A program made the translations under genes and the position numbers. A stretch of 64,000 bases of DNA from Nemertoderma westbladi (Eukaryota; Xenacoelomorpha; Nemertodermatida; Nemertodermatidae): the NCBI GenBank assembly GCA_032718475.1, contig JAUCBJ010007473.1, forward strand, positions 1 through 64,000, in the 5' to 3' direction. Positions 11,521-22,747 of the stretch are shown here, one piece after another (positions within the stretch are counted from its first letter, which is position 1; each line of letters begins with the position of its first letter). A model generated the notes under the pieces. It searched no databases and had not been told where the DNA came from. It worked only from the letters and a program-made list of their open reading frames with translations.

Positions 11521-12786
11521 TGTAGCTGGAGATGTTCAACCGGGAGTGAGTGTAACTGACGATGTTCAATCAGTTGTGAGTGTAGCTGGAGATGTTCAAC
11601 CGGTAGTGAGTATAGCTGGAGATGTTCTAACGGTAGTGTGTGTAGCTGGAGATGTTCAACCGGTAGTGTGTATAGCTGGAGATGTTCAACCGGTAGTGAG
11701 TGTAGCTGGAGATGTTCAACCGGTAGTGAGCATAACTGGAGATGTTCAACCGGTAGTGAGTGTAACTGACGATGTTCAATCAGTTGTGAGTGTAGCTGGA
11801 GATGTTCAACCAGTAGTGAGATAGCTGGAGATGTTCAACCGGTAGTGAGTATAACTGGAGATGTTCAACCGGTAGTGAGTGTAACTGAAGATGTTCAATC
11901 AGTTGTGAGTGTAGCTGGAAATGTTCAACCGGTAGTGAGTGTAACTGACGATGTTCAATCAGTTGTGATCGTAGCTGGAGATGTTCAACCGGTAGTGAGT
12001 ATAGCTGGAGATGTTCAACCGGTAGTGAGTATAACTGGAGATGTTCAACCGGTAGTGAGTATCTGAAGATGTTTAATCAGTTGTGAGTGTAGCTGGAGAT
12101 GTTCAACCGGTAGTGAGTATAGCTGGAGATGTTCAACCGGTAGTGAGTATAGCTTGAGATGTTCAACCGGTCGTGAGTGTAACTGACGATGTTCAATCAG
12201 TTGTGAGTGTAGCTGGAGATGTTCAACCGGTAGTGAGTATCTGAAGATGTTCAATCAGTTGTGAGTGTAGCTGGAGATGTTCAACCGGTAGTGAGTGTAA
12301 CTGACGATGTTCAATCAGTTGTGAGTGTAGCTGGAGATGTTCAACCAGTAGTGAGATAGCTGGAGATGTTCAACCGGTAGTGAGTATAACTGGAGATGTT
12401 CAACCGGTAGTGAGTGTAACTGAAGATGTTCAATCAGTTGTGAGTGTAGCTGGAAATGTTCAACCGGTAGTGAGTGTAACTGACGATGTTCAATCAGTTG
12501 TGATCGTAGCTGGAGATGTTCAACCGGTAGTGAGTATAGCTGGAGATGTTCAACCGGTAGTGAGTATAACTGGAGATGTTCAACCGGTAGTGAGTATCTG
12601 AAGATGTTTAATCAGTTGTGAGTGTAGCTGGAGATGTTCAACCGGTAGTGAGTATAGCTGGAGATGTTCAACCGGTAGTGAGTATAGCTTGAGATGTTCA
12701 ACCGGTAGTGAGTATAGCTTGAGATGTTCAACCGGTAGTGAGTGTAACTGACGATGTTCAATCAGTTGTGAGTGTAGCTGGAGATG
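11521..12786. repeat. 30-bp tandem array with two unit types
   Basis: About 42 units of 30 bp, mostly of type GTAGCTGGAGATGTTCAACC and, less often, GTAACTGACGATGTTCAATC; a few units are short by 1-4 bases. A segment of about 410 bp (11761-12170) is repeated nearly exactly at 12296-12705, an offset of 535 bp, showing block duplication within the array. The forward frame can be read as repeats of VAGDVQPVVS but is repeatedly broken, so it is not a gene. It starts immediately after a LINE (TAG)n tail and ends at a LINE reverse transcriptase fragment. Confidence 0.93.
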
Positions 12787-13560
12787 ATTTGGGTTCCGTA
12801 AAGGTCGTGTGACCATGTAGCCCATTTTTTCACTTAGAAGGATAATTGAAGAGTTAACAAAAAAGGAAGACAGGCATCTGGCTGTTATCTTTGTTGATTT
12901 CTTCAAGGCCTTTGATTCAGTCTCTCGCTCACGTATGTTCAGCATACTTTCATTATATGGGATACCTGATGAAATTATTGCAGCAATCAGATCAGTATAC
13001 GATGGTTCGACAACATTTGTGTCTACTGTTGACAGTGACACAGAACCATTTGAAGTGTTATGGGGCGTCCTCCAAGGAGACACTCTTGCACCATTCTTGT
13101 TCATTATTGTGGTTGACTATGTTCTACGCATGTCCTTAGATCATTATAATGATGATGGGGTGATGATAACTCCGCCACCTACTGGCTCCAGAAGTCGAGG
13201 AAATCCTGCCAAGTACCTAACTGATCTAGACTTTGCTGATGACTTAGGAGTACTCTCAGAATCATTAGAGGGAGCCCAACGGCTCCTCAGCTCATTAGAA
13301 CATGCTGCTTCTAGTGTTGGTCTTTTTATTAACTCCAGAAAGACCAAAATTCTGACAGTTAACTTTGAAAGCCCTCAGCAAGTCTCTGATCGGATGAGCA
13401 TAAGCTCAAAGGATGGTATGCTTGAGCATGTGGACGACTTCTGTTACCTGGGATCATGGATCCGGAAGTCAGGTGAGGACCTTCGAATACGTAAGGGAAA
13501 GGCATGGGCAGCCTTGAATAGGCTTTCCAGGATTTGGAAGTCTTGGATTTGGAAGTACAG
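12787..13560 (+). pseudogene. RTE-like LINE reverse transcriptase fragment
   Basis: Shows a GFRKGR word, then motif A (IFVDFFKAFDSV), motif B (GVLQGDTLAPFLFIIVVDY), motif C (DLDFADDLGVLSES) and the following LFINSRKTKILTVNF and FCYLGSWIRKSG. An in-frame TAG sits near 12814. The frame breaks off near 13555 where similarity stops. The part from TTGGTCTTTTTATTAACTCC (13317) onward is nearly identical to 37306-37540. It reverse-transcribed element RNA for target-primed integration; this copy is dead. The right side is followed by unrelated sequence. Confidence 0.9.
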
Positions 13561-13654
13561 TATAATAACCTTATTGTCATTATACCAAATTGAAATGCAA
13601 CTTATTATTATTAACCCAAGGATTTGATTGTATATACTGTATTTCATTGTGGGC

Positions 13655-13838
13655 GAATAGGAACCGTTGCGTTACCGCAACGGTACCATTGGGTGTGAAT
13701 GGGCTCCGGGTAGTTTACCGCTGGCTTACCGCTTCAATAGCGCAAGACTAACCATTGGGACCAAACTACCTGTCAATAGGTAGTTTACCGAACAGGTAGT
13801 TTACCCCTCACGCACTGTTGGATGTGAACGGGCCTTTA
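13655..13838. mobile_element. Inverted partner of the GCGGTA-rich repeat
   Basis: Contains ACCGCAACGGTACC, repeated GGTAGTTTACCG words and ends GTTGGATGTGAACGGGCC, the inverse of the start of the repeat at 9308. Either the second end of a split element or an independent family member. Confidence 0.4.
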
Positions 13839-14534
13839 GGTGAATATATCTGGCGCAAAGTAAGACTCTTGGCGCGGAGCGACAGGGCTCTCAAAGCTCG
13901 TGCTCGTGCTCTCAACGATCTTAAAGATCGTGTGTCAAAAGTGAAGAAGCGAGAACAAGAATTTGCCACAAAAAATTTCGCTCGCTTCACTCGCATTTCA
14001 TTTACATTTTATATTGTTACATGTTACAATCACTCTAATCATAAATTGATTCAATTTGAGTTTTGTGTGTTTTTTATCCTTCCTATGTATACATGTGCTA
14101 AAAGTGCCATTTCCACCACCTGGTGTCGTTTTTGACCCCATTCAGTTGAATGTGATTTTTCCCCCAATATATATGGTAGGCCTACCGTTTCTTCATGCCT
14201 TTATTTTGTTACACTCCCCAAAATAGTGTTCCATTCCATAATTTATGAAAATTGAACAATGTCTAGAGGGTCCACACTCACACTAAAGCACATGGCCAGT
14301 TCCCGCCCTTGGCACAAGTGAGTCATATTCCCCATTTTTGTGATGATCAACTTCTAGTATTCCTACTGCATTATTGATATTAATTATGGTCATCAGAATC
14401 GCACTGACCGATTTAATTGGAGTACAGTAGACACCTTCAAAACAACCATAGAGAGCGAATCGTTTTTGAGATATTGCAGTAAGTATGAAGTCTGGCACAA
14501 GTCAAAATTAGTGCCTTGAAGCGATATTGACAAA
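13839..14534. other. No recognised gene
   Basis: Includes a charged open frame (13818-14135, plus) with no recognisable domain and no support beyond being open. The rest is unique-looking, moderately AT-rich sequence up to the target duplication of the LTR element. Confidence 0.5.
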
Positions 14535-14539
14535 TACAG

Positions 14540-15102
14540 TGTTAGCTTATTCAATTCCGCTAACCACCCCATAAAGTGAGCCTTAAGCAATATTGGGGAA
14601 CACGAGGTCGACTATCAATCAACCTCGTGTCACCCCAACAAAGTGGGAAGGAGAAACCCCAAAGAACACACGCACAATAGGGGTCAGGGGTTATACCCCT
14701 GAGAGAGAGGGAATAGCAGGGGTAAAGGGAAGTACTCCAAAGGGAGGTAAAAGGGCGACAACAGGGTTATTAGCCAATGGGGGGAAGGCATCGGCTGAGT
14801 AGTGTTATGCGGCCAACCGTGCAATATATATTACCAGTCTTTATGTCATTTGTCCAGTTATCCCAGTACAGTCAGGCAGTACGGTGACAGTTAAGACCGT
14901 CACCACCGTCACCAACTACCTATATTATAACATACCGGTAACCTGTGCTATCTGTTACTGTTTCTCATTTACATTTATATCGTATCACACATATATCATT
15001 AACAAGGACACTGGAACGAACTATTACCTTTTCCATTCACACGGCGGGGACGCGTACGAAGACAACACCGGAGAAACCGGGATCCTCTCGGATCCCGTCA
15101 CA
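14540..15102 (+). repeat. Left (5') LTR
   Basis: 563 bp, TG...CA ends, same length as the right LTR. Seen differences from it include GGTTATACC against GGTTACACC, one A/G change in the CACCACCGTCACC stretch, and two near the 3' end. An open frame starting MGNTRSTINQ occurs in both copies but has no known relatives and is best treated as chance. Confidence 0.92.
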
Positions 15103-15141
15103 GTCTTAACTCTAGGAGCTGCCGGGCTGTAACTACTAAAG

Positions 15142-15432
15142 ATGAGTCAAGGGAGAGAGACGACACCGCCGCGGACCCCGGACGACAACCTAACGATCCG
15201 CGAGGCCACAGCGAGACGGTATCGACCCACGACGCCGCATCCGTCGACTACAGACGATCCGGCAATCCAAGAGAAGGGGGGCCGTCTACAACGAGAAGGG
15301 AGAGATGAGTCGAGAGGGGAAAGAGACGAGTCGACACAGCGGCGGTCGATGTGCCGATGTCGCCAGCCAGCCACAGGCCGAGGGCGATGGACGGCCCACC
15401 GTGTTCGCGCTTTTAGACCTTTAGCAGTTTAA
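15142..15432 (+). other. Arginine-rich open frame after the 5' LTR, function unknown
   Basis: ATG at 15142, 40 bp past the left LTR, opens a 96-codon frame rich in Arg, Thr, Pro and Glu. An overlapping frame is also open and acidic, and ends in TVFALLDL and a stop at about the same place. The position is where gag would begin, so it may be the remnant of the element's own gag leader. No domain is visible; could be chance in a GC-rich stretch. Confidence 0.25.
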
Positions 15433-16414
15433 CCTGCCAAATTTAGGTGTCTTCTAGGTTATAAATCGACTTTAGCCTATAACAAGTATTTGATACACAT
15501 AAAGCTACATTAGCCGAAGCCAGCCTATGCGCGATCATTCACCCACGGTTAAGGGAGACTGGATTCGGATGCTCTGACCTTATTGTGGTGTAGGCCTACT
15601 GTACTATTCGATTGATCGTTACTATAATATCTCTGACAAATATTATTCACTTTCGGGAAATATTAACAGTTCCTTTAGGACGTGGCGCTCTAAGTATGTA
15701 AACAGAGTTATGACTTACACTAAACACAATGGGATGGCTATTGATTTTCGTATAAGGCGCATTCTTTAGGAAATGCTTTGTTACCTGTCACACTCATGCA
15801 CACTACCTCACACTGCTGCACATTGATCTGCCGACCTTCACTAAATTTGATCATATATAAGGAGAACAGCAACTGACACATGTAGGGTCTATGAAATAGC
15901 ATTCAATTCACTCCAAAACCACTATAATGTAAGTCGCAATTGCTATATGTAACCGGTCTCTCTAACCTTCAGTATATCAAGAAGATTGGGGTTTTATGAT
16001 TATTCATCGATATTCTCCAAATATAACAACATATCAATCAACTTCTAACAATTAATAACCGACAGTAAATAGCAGTAAAATAATGCGGTGAAAGGTAAGG
16101 TGAGTCTGGTATGCCAGGTATGGCAGGATAACAGTTATACGTTTCTATGATCAAAGCCGTTCTAATGTTTGGCTAAAGTCTGAAACACAGAATAATTCCA
16201 CAGCCGATGTTCTGGGCTCAGGAAAAAAGGTAAACAAAGACCATAATGCATTACGCGATTTCCTGGAGGCTTCTGTGCAAATAAAATGAAAATCGCTCTG
16301 ATTGGTCGAGCCGAACAAAGAACAAAGAAAAGCTCTACGTGGACATATCAGCTGATAGATGTCGTCATCTGAACTACACTGTATCAAGAGTATTTTGGCG
16401 TATTGCAGCATAAA
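15433..16414. other. No recognised gene
   Basis: Interior of the LTR element. Unique-looking AT-rich sequence with no convincing frame on either strand. Confidence 0.5.
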
Positions 16415-16535
16415 ATCGCTAGTTATGTCCACTAAAGTACACATACAGAAAAATGGCTTTTTATGTCCACTAAAACACCTACACAGTAAGAAAACGGCTT
16501 TTTATGTCCGCTAAAACACCTACAGAGTACTTTGC
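16415..16535. repeat. About 41-bp repeat, three degenerate units
   Basis: Three successive copies around the word TTATGTCCACTAAA with following ACACCTACA-type ends; the last two copies are the most similar. Confidence 0.6.
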
Positions 16536-16651
16536 GGGGAAAATGACTAGCTAGATCCGCAAAAGCCTTTACACCGCTCCCAGAAAATGGGATTTAATTC
16601 TATAAAATATAAAAAATCACAGTTTCTAAAATATAAAAATACTCTAAACAG

Positions 16652-17985
16652 TTAGTCTTTCTTGCGTGGACGGCGTTTACGCAGTTTTTTGAGGCTAGCA
16701 AGAGTCCTTTTCTCTTTGGGGCGAGCCACTTTACTAGGAGGGCTATAACTCCTGGGTGAAGGGTGCAATACAATTGCATCGGAAGGTTTAGGATTACGGT
16801 CGGTGTATCCGCCGGTCGAGGTACCTGGTTGATCGATATCAACCTCAGTGGAGCGAGGTCGAACAACCTTGAGAGCGCGTTTTAAGACAGCAGCTCTTAC
16901 TGGTCCCTGACGGGTCGTTTGCACGAGAGCGGTAGGTGGACCGTGTGTAGTGAGAAATTTCCTCGGTTTGATGATTCTTTCCAACTCGCGTTCTTGGGCT
17001 CTATCGGAATCGATATGCTTCTCCTCGAGCTGATTTTTCTCCGCTTGTCGTTGAAAGCATTCGTCCAAACTCTTGCAGGAAGTAGAGTCATCGAAGTTCG
17101 ATATCTTCTTATAGATTCTGGATTTCCTGATCGAACTGAGATAAAGCTAATTCGTTTACCGCTTGGACTTGCTGCTGCAATTTACGTTTCTCTAAACATT
17201 GTAGGTTCCTTTTCCGATCTTTTGACGAATAGTGTCCAACGCGTTTCGTAGAACTCTCTCCTCCACCTCGGGGACAGGTTGTATCGGGTTAAACCGGGAC
17301 GATGATACGGTTGAATGGCGATATTAGATGTCTGCGTCCCAATCCGGCTAGGTAAGATGGGCGAATATTTAGGGAGCCCACAACCGGAGTGCCACCGACT
17401 AATTGTTCGGGTAACACTAGATCTTTGAACAGTGAGTACAGTTCGGGAGGATCCGTGTTACTATTAGGATCAAGAGTCTGAGGTCTCACTAGGGAGTGAG
17501 GAGGTCTGACCGAGTATTCCGGAACTCTGATCATAGGTTTATTTAAGGATCATTTAAGTCGAGCGAGCGTAGGTGATACATTGAACAAGTTTCGTTCGAA
17601 ACTCCCGTAAATATAGCGAGTAAAACTGTGTTTAGAGCAACATCTCCGCGGATGTTTATGTCTTTCCGTTTGTTGGTTGGGTCTTAGGCATTCATCGCAA
17701 TAATACCAAAGACGCACATCTTGTAGGGGAAACGCGGGTGATATTTATTCGGTTTTACCATGTTTCTCTCAAGAATTCCAAATATACGTTGGAGTTACCG
17801 CGTTTATCAGGTTCTTTAAAATCTTCTCTTTCGAGTCGATTTCGAATAGAATTTTCGCATTCGATTTTCAGTTTATCGTTCCGACTCCGCTGGGTAGGAT
17901 ATTTCAATAGGACCATTTCCCTTTCGGTGTCGACATCGTCCGTATCGTGTAAATCGATAGGATGACCAGTAGTTAAGAAGTCCAT
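16652..17985 (-). pseudogene. Decayed minus-strand coding region, unknown family
   Basis: An ATG at 17985 opens MDFLTTGHPIDLHDTDD and an acidic/basic region. In shifted frames downstream come a cysteine-histidine cluster (WYYCDECLRP, then HPRRCCSKHSF), a proline-rich stretch (VRPPHSLVRPQTLDPN), a helix-rich part (RKRNLQCLEKRKLQQQVQ) and a basic tail that ends RRPRKKD at about 16652. At least three frame changes are needed, so it is broken. The composition looks like real coding sequence, and the Cys/His spacing suggests zinc binding. I do not recognise the family; a retroelement accessory or gag-like protein is possible, as is a captured host gene fragment. Neither is shown. Confidence 0.35.
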
Positions 17986-19022
17986 ATGCGTACCATTACG
18001 ATGCGTTTAGCGAGCAGTGAATTTTCGATAGTCCAATTCACGAGTGAGTTGCTCCTGGGACATTGGCGGTTAGATATAACGACCATCGTCCTCTGTAGTA
18101 GTTGGACTAGCGTCGCCGCGTATTAAGCTATCAACAAACGCTTGCAACGGTAGAGTATATCGCTCCCTGATACCAAGATCATCTTATATCAACTCAGTCA
18201 TAGCTGCTATATGAGTTTATCAATATTATAATTAGTTATAATTAGGCTAGCAGGCGTCGCTGCCTACCCCTCACGGCCCCCGGACAGCGCAAGATCCTCA
18301 GCGCTGATGTACTGTTGCCGATGTGCCTATCGCCAACATAGTAGCTGCACAACGACAACAACAACCAGCGTGAGTCACTCCACTGTCCGTCCCAAGGGCT
18401 AAGATTTACTTCAGGTTCTTACAGCAGAGTTAGGGCTACTTTCACAATTGCGACTCGCTACTGTAAACACACTTTAGTAGTAACATTCACCTATAAACGC
18501 ACAAATTCCACACAACTGACACAAACCGCACACATTCGGGCCATTTGTCCGTTAGTCAAGTGCCTTCCAGAATGCCACATTATTATTGGGTATCCTTGGA
18601 TACTAGCAGTGTGCTATTTATTCTTTATGCTATTTAATGGGGCAAGCCTTTATTGTTCTTTTAACTCACTTCTAATTCTAGCGTGGTTGTTGCCATGGTG
18701 ACATTATGGAAAGCTAGCAGTAGAATTAGGGTAATTCTCATGCATACAGATCTGGGATGCTATTTAATAGTAATTCTTTAATTGTCAATATTCCTTTTTA
18801 TACATGATTTTATGAATTTTATCGTCTATTGACTATATATTGGAGATTCTCGCACACTAATATACTTAATAGGGTGAATCTCCGCTCCCATGATCTATTA
18901 ATTAATGGAATTTTGGGAATGTTATAAATTGTATAAAAATGACAATTTATCAAATTCATTAAAAGATATGAATTTAAATTTATTCCCATAAATTTTATTA
19001 TTTAATATTAAATAAACACAAT
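17986..19022. other. No recognised gene
   Basis: Interior of the LTR element; becomes strongly AT-rich after 18,600. No convincing frame or repeat seen. Confidence 0.5.
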
Positions 19023-19355
19023 TTTATTCCAGAGCATGTCTGGGGACAAGGATCCTGAATTCTAGGAAATTTGTCCTTTTAAGAGTATCGGTAAGTGCTA
19101 CGATATCTTAATCGACTAGAATTTTAAAGGATCTAATTTTTAACAGATTTTGATTAATAGATTTTCTAGAGTTAACTTGTAAGTATTTACTCTATTGTAT
19201 TTGTTTGACAGATATTTATAAATATTAATAGTTAATATTTAAGATGGGCACCGGTTTATTCCAGAACATGTCTGGGGACGTTAACCACTGATTCTAGAAT
19301 TTAGTCTTTCAAGTATATCGGTGGGTGCCGCGATATCTTAATCGACTAGAATTAC
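19023..19355. repeat. Direct repeat pair, about 234 bp apart
   Basis: Two diverged copies (about 19023-19132 and 19257-19355) share TTTATTCCAGA, CATGTCTGGGGAC, AGT-TATCGGT and the run CGATATCTTAATCGACTAGA. Possibly two tandem regulatory or untranslated blocks of an older element. Confidence 0.65.
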
Positions 19356-20127
19356 AGATGGTCAAAGGGTTTAACAGATTTATTTTGCATTTTACGCTAC
19401 TGTTAAAGGGACATCACGCTACTATATGTATTATTTAATATACGGTATGAGAGCAATATCGCAAAAAGCAATGTCAGTGAGAAGAGGCAAGTCGTTTCCA
19501 AGGTCTACCCAGAGCTTGGTTTAGCCAAGACACGAGGATCTGAATTTTGCATTCCTAATACTCTACTTACCAATAATACTTGAATATAGTAGGAGCTTTA
19601 TTGTACTTTAATAAGTACGGATATTTCATCTTACTGTAGTCACGTATTTATAATGGAATACGGACAGTAAGGAAAGAGAAAAAGAATTATTTCTCGCCGT
19701 CGCACTAAATATATAATATATAAGTAATTAAGTAATAAGACTAATATATATTGCACTAATCTACTAGATAATCGCTAAAATAACATTCTACTAAATAAAA
19801 TTAAAGAAAACGATTATAATAAAATTACATAATAATACATACATAAATATAAAAATAATAAAAACAAATATAAAATAATATAGTGGTTACAATTTCATGA
19901 GTCGGAGTCGGTAAATTCATGACACATTTAAAGGGCATTATTTATATTTTTATGATTTATGTAATATAAATACCTATCTTATTTCTTTTGAAATATTTAT
20001 GCTGGTAATTATTTACAATTTGATATTCGAGTTGTTGACTCTGACGCCCCCTCTTATGCTACCAGATCAGTACAGTCGCTATTGAGCAGCGCGGAAAGAG
20101 AGAAGAAAAATTAATATCTGGACGCTT
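19356..20127. other. AT-rich interval, no recognised gene
   Basis: Very AT-rich between 19700 and 20020, with ATAAT/AATATA words. Nothing else seen. Confidence 0.5.
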
Positions 20128-20399
20128 GCGCACAACGTCAGGCTGACTTCTCCCCTTTGGTTACCACAGTAGATGGCGTTCTGGGTACAGAGTACTCCAT
20201 GGTCCTCCGCCGCCTGGCTGAGTTCCTCAGTACCAAGTGGGATAAACCCTACTCCCAGGTAATGTGCTGGGTCCGCACCAGACTGTCGTTTGCGACGCTG
20301 AGGGCCACCTGTGCCTGTTTTAGATCATCCAGATCACGTTGGCGGTGCTCAGGTGTAACGGATGGAGCTGCACTACCTCGATTTACACTCGAGAACTAG
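20128..20399 (+). pseudogene. LINE C-terminal fragment (R2/HERO-like type)
   Basis: Reads LDACAQRQADFSPLVTTVDG, then LGTEYSMVLRRLAEFLSTKW, YSQVMCWVRTRLSFATLRAT and a short tail. This is the extreme C-terminus common to a set of LINE proteins whose nuclease is a C-terminal restriction-like endonuclease; the frame at 30.7-30.9 kb has a similar ending (WVRRRLSFALLRSS) but belongs to another family. A stop (TAA) occurs just before the fragment. Only the end of the protein remains, inside the LTR element. Confidence 0.65.
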
Positions 20400-20975
20400 A
20401 CACTTCCTGCAGCTGGTATTGAATAGTTTGCATTTTCAGGTTGTACAGTTTGCTGGGTTATCAACACTATTTTACTCTATATATGTTTGTCTTCTGTCTT
20501 TCCTCCACTTTTTGGCCATATTTCATTAATATTCTGTGCAGGTTATTGTTATTGTTATTTACAATGAATTGTTATTGATAAATATTAATATATTATTTAC
20601 AATTATTATTATAAATTTTTATTAATCGGAAATAATTCTATAATAAAATAAATATATATTGTCTTTTTAGTGTTAATAAATATATTTAATCCATGTGTTA
20701 ATTTAGTGCAATTTAAATTTTAATTTATTAGAAAAACTGTTGTAATAAATTGTAGATAGTTGGAATGGTTTCAATTTGATTGAATAATTGTTAATGCCCA
20801 TTAGATCACCTACAAATAAAAAAAAATAAATAACCTTACAGTATATTGCGCACCGCACAGTGCATACTGATGTTATTCAATGTTGTAGAGGTTGTTATAC
20901 TATACAGTAAGCCTACGGATATATTCACCTGAAGCAAAATAAGCCGTATAACAAACCATTTATAACCAGACGCTG
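20400..20975. other. AT-rich interval, no recognised gene
   Basis: Strongly AT-rich with long A/T runs. It separates the LINE relic from the end of the BEL remnant; the integrase expected at the BEL 3' side is not found here. Confidence 0.5.
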
Positions 20976-22278
20976 TTACGTTGGGGAGTCCCTAGATGTT
21001 TGTTGGATTAGGGAGGTGGTCTTGGGAAGAGTATCTTGCCTTCCATAGTTTCCGGACAGTTCTCGGTCTCTTTCCAGTAAACATAAACAACCAACTGGGC
21101 GATTGAGTTGTTGTGTTTCAAATACAATTCCAGGTTTCCTCTTCGTCCTGGAATAGTGACGATAGAAACATCGCTTCAAAGACACGACGGCCTTACAAAG
21201 CCGATTCCAGGCGCTATAGTGGTCCATCGCTCCCGGCAGGAGAGGTGAGAGTCCCTCCAGATCTCCAGTCTCTCTCTCTGATCTCCACAACAGATCTGTT
21301 CGCGGTGGGGGAGTTTAGATCCACAGCGTCGTCCCTGGCAATGTGTAGTACAGACAGATCTATCACGGGTTTAAATAACCTTGATTTACTCGTCCGGGTT
21401 TTAGGTTTGACTTTCTCCGCTCCCTTGGCTTGTCTAATCTCAGCCGTGGTAAGATGGGGAGGCCATTCATCTTCTTTACTTAGGAAGTCGGGTTCACCTA
21501 ACCAGTCTGGAGTATCTGTCAGTTCTTGAGGAGTTGCTCCTCTGGAAGCGATGTCGGCTAGATTAATCGTCTTGGGGCAATGTCTCCATTGATATACATT
21601 GGAGTTAATATCGTCATTATCTGAGGAGTATGGTGTTCCCTCAGTTGTGGTCGTCTCTCCCTCACTGATGTCTTCTTCCCATTCACTCTCCTGATGGACC
21701 CGATCTTTGGGTAGCCTTTCCAAGAGTGTCCTATGGGAAGGTCCAGTGAGGTACCAACCTACTCTTGTTCTTCCCGCATAGGTTTGCAGTGGTTGCGGTT
21801 GAGCAGGCCGTTTATCCAATGTCTGAAGCGCCTCATGCGCATTTTGGCCGATGAGTATTTGCACTCCAGGGTAGTCTGTATTAAATCTAGGTGTCTTAAG
21901 CTGCTGGGTGAAATCGTCCTCATCCCAGTTATAAGGTTCCACTTGGCTGGTAGCAAAGTTCTTTATTGCCACCATTTTTGCTGACCTTATACTGTGTTCT
22001 CCTAGTTCATCCTGGGGGGTGGACAACGCGCCTACATAGTAGTCTGTAGCTACTGTAGATTTCCAAACCTGCATAATTCCTGAAAGGTTCAACTTAGTTC
22101 GGAACTTGGGTTGTCCAGCAAAGATGTCTTCGGTTAGTTCTTTGTCGATGAATGTTCTTGTGCTGCCGGAGTCAAGGAGGGCGTTCACTATATAGCTCTT
22201 TTGTGGCCCGTGGACTCTCAACTGCACTACGGGAAATTCTCGGATTCCTACGTTGGAAGTTGGTGCTTTCCAAGATGG
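20976..22278 (-). pseudogene. BEL/Pao protease joined to RNase H end; polymerase deleted
   Basis: A TAA at about 22276 precedes the frame. The aspartic protease shows NALLDSGSTRTFIDKEL and later LIGQNAHEAL and TRVGWYLTGP. After an acidic linker the frame passes directly to VYQWRHCPKTINLADIASRG and LTDTPDWLGEPDFLSKEDEW, which in complete BEL elements lie after the reverse transcriptase and RNase H core. An in-frame deletion has therefore removed the polymerase. From about 21235 another frame carries AMDHYSAWNRLCKAVVSLKR, the segment that usually leads into integrase, and then similarity ends near 20976. Confidence 0.75.
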
Positions 22279-22426
22279 TTATCGGTCAGGAGTAGTTAGG
22301 GGGAGCTCACTGTCGGTTTCTTTCTCATACATAAGTGCTCGATACACTGCGGTATTTATTAGGTAACAAGATTCGTTTTCATCGGAGAATTCATCCGTAT
22401 AGAATCCTTCCATCTCAGAACTTTGG

Positions 22427-22747
22427 TCAGTGTCGTGGGACATCACTGAATTGGACATGTAGTTCGGGCTCACTTACCTGACTCGGGCTGTTTCTTTCGA
22501 ATTCAGTGTGCAACAAGATATGATGTTTCGCGCTGCACTTTGCACACCTTGCGTTGGAGTAACAGGTTCGCTGTTGGTGTCCTTGTCTGAGGCAATTATA
22601 ACACAACCGCTTATCCCACATGACTTCACGTCTATCTTTTAGTGATTTCTTTAAAAATTTATCACACACACTTAAACGGTGGGGCCCATCGCACAGCGCA
22701 CATTTTGGTTTGATGTTACTCACCTTACCTTGGGTAACGTTGTGCAC
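22427..22747 (-). pseudogene. BEL/Pao gag zinc knuckles, in shifted frame
   Basis: Encodes CALCDGPHRLSVCDKF, then CYNCLRQGHQQRTC and CAKCSAKHHILLH: the CCHC-type nucleic-acid-binding knuckles that end BEL gag. It is offset by one base from the gag and protease frames on either side, whereas the related copy at 43.2-43.4 kb has the knuckles in the gag frame. So two small indels, or splicing at the GTAAG-type sites on both sides, separate it. Confidence 0.8.

Noticed and set aside
11546-12601. Repeat protein made of VAGDVQPVVS units
   Set aside because: The frame is broken by short units and stops, has no flanking gene signals, and is explained by the 30-bp tandem array.
13818-14135. Charged 105-codon plus-strand ORF
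   Set aside because: Begins inside a MITE-like repeat, has no recognised domain, and ends in AT-rich sequence.
14593-14802. Small ORF MGNTRSTINQ, present twice
   Set aside because: Both copies lie inside the two LTRs; identity reflects LTR identity, and no domain or coding signal is seen.
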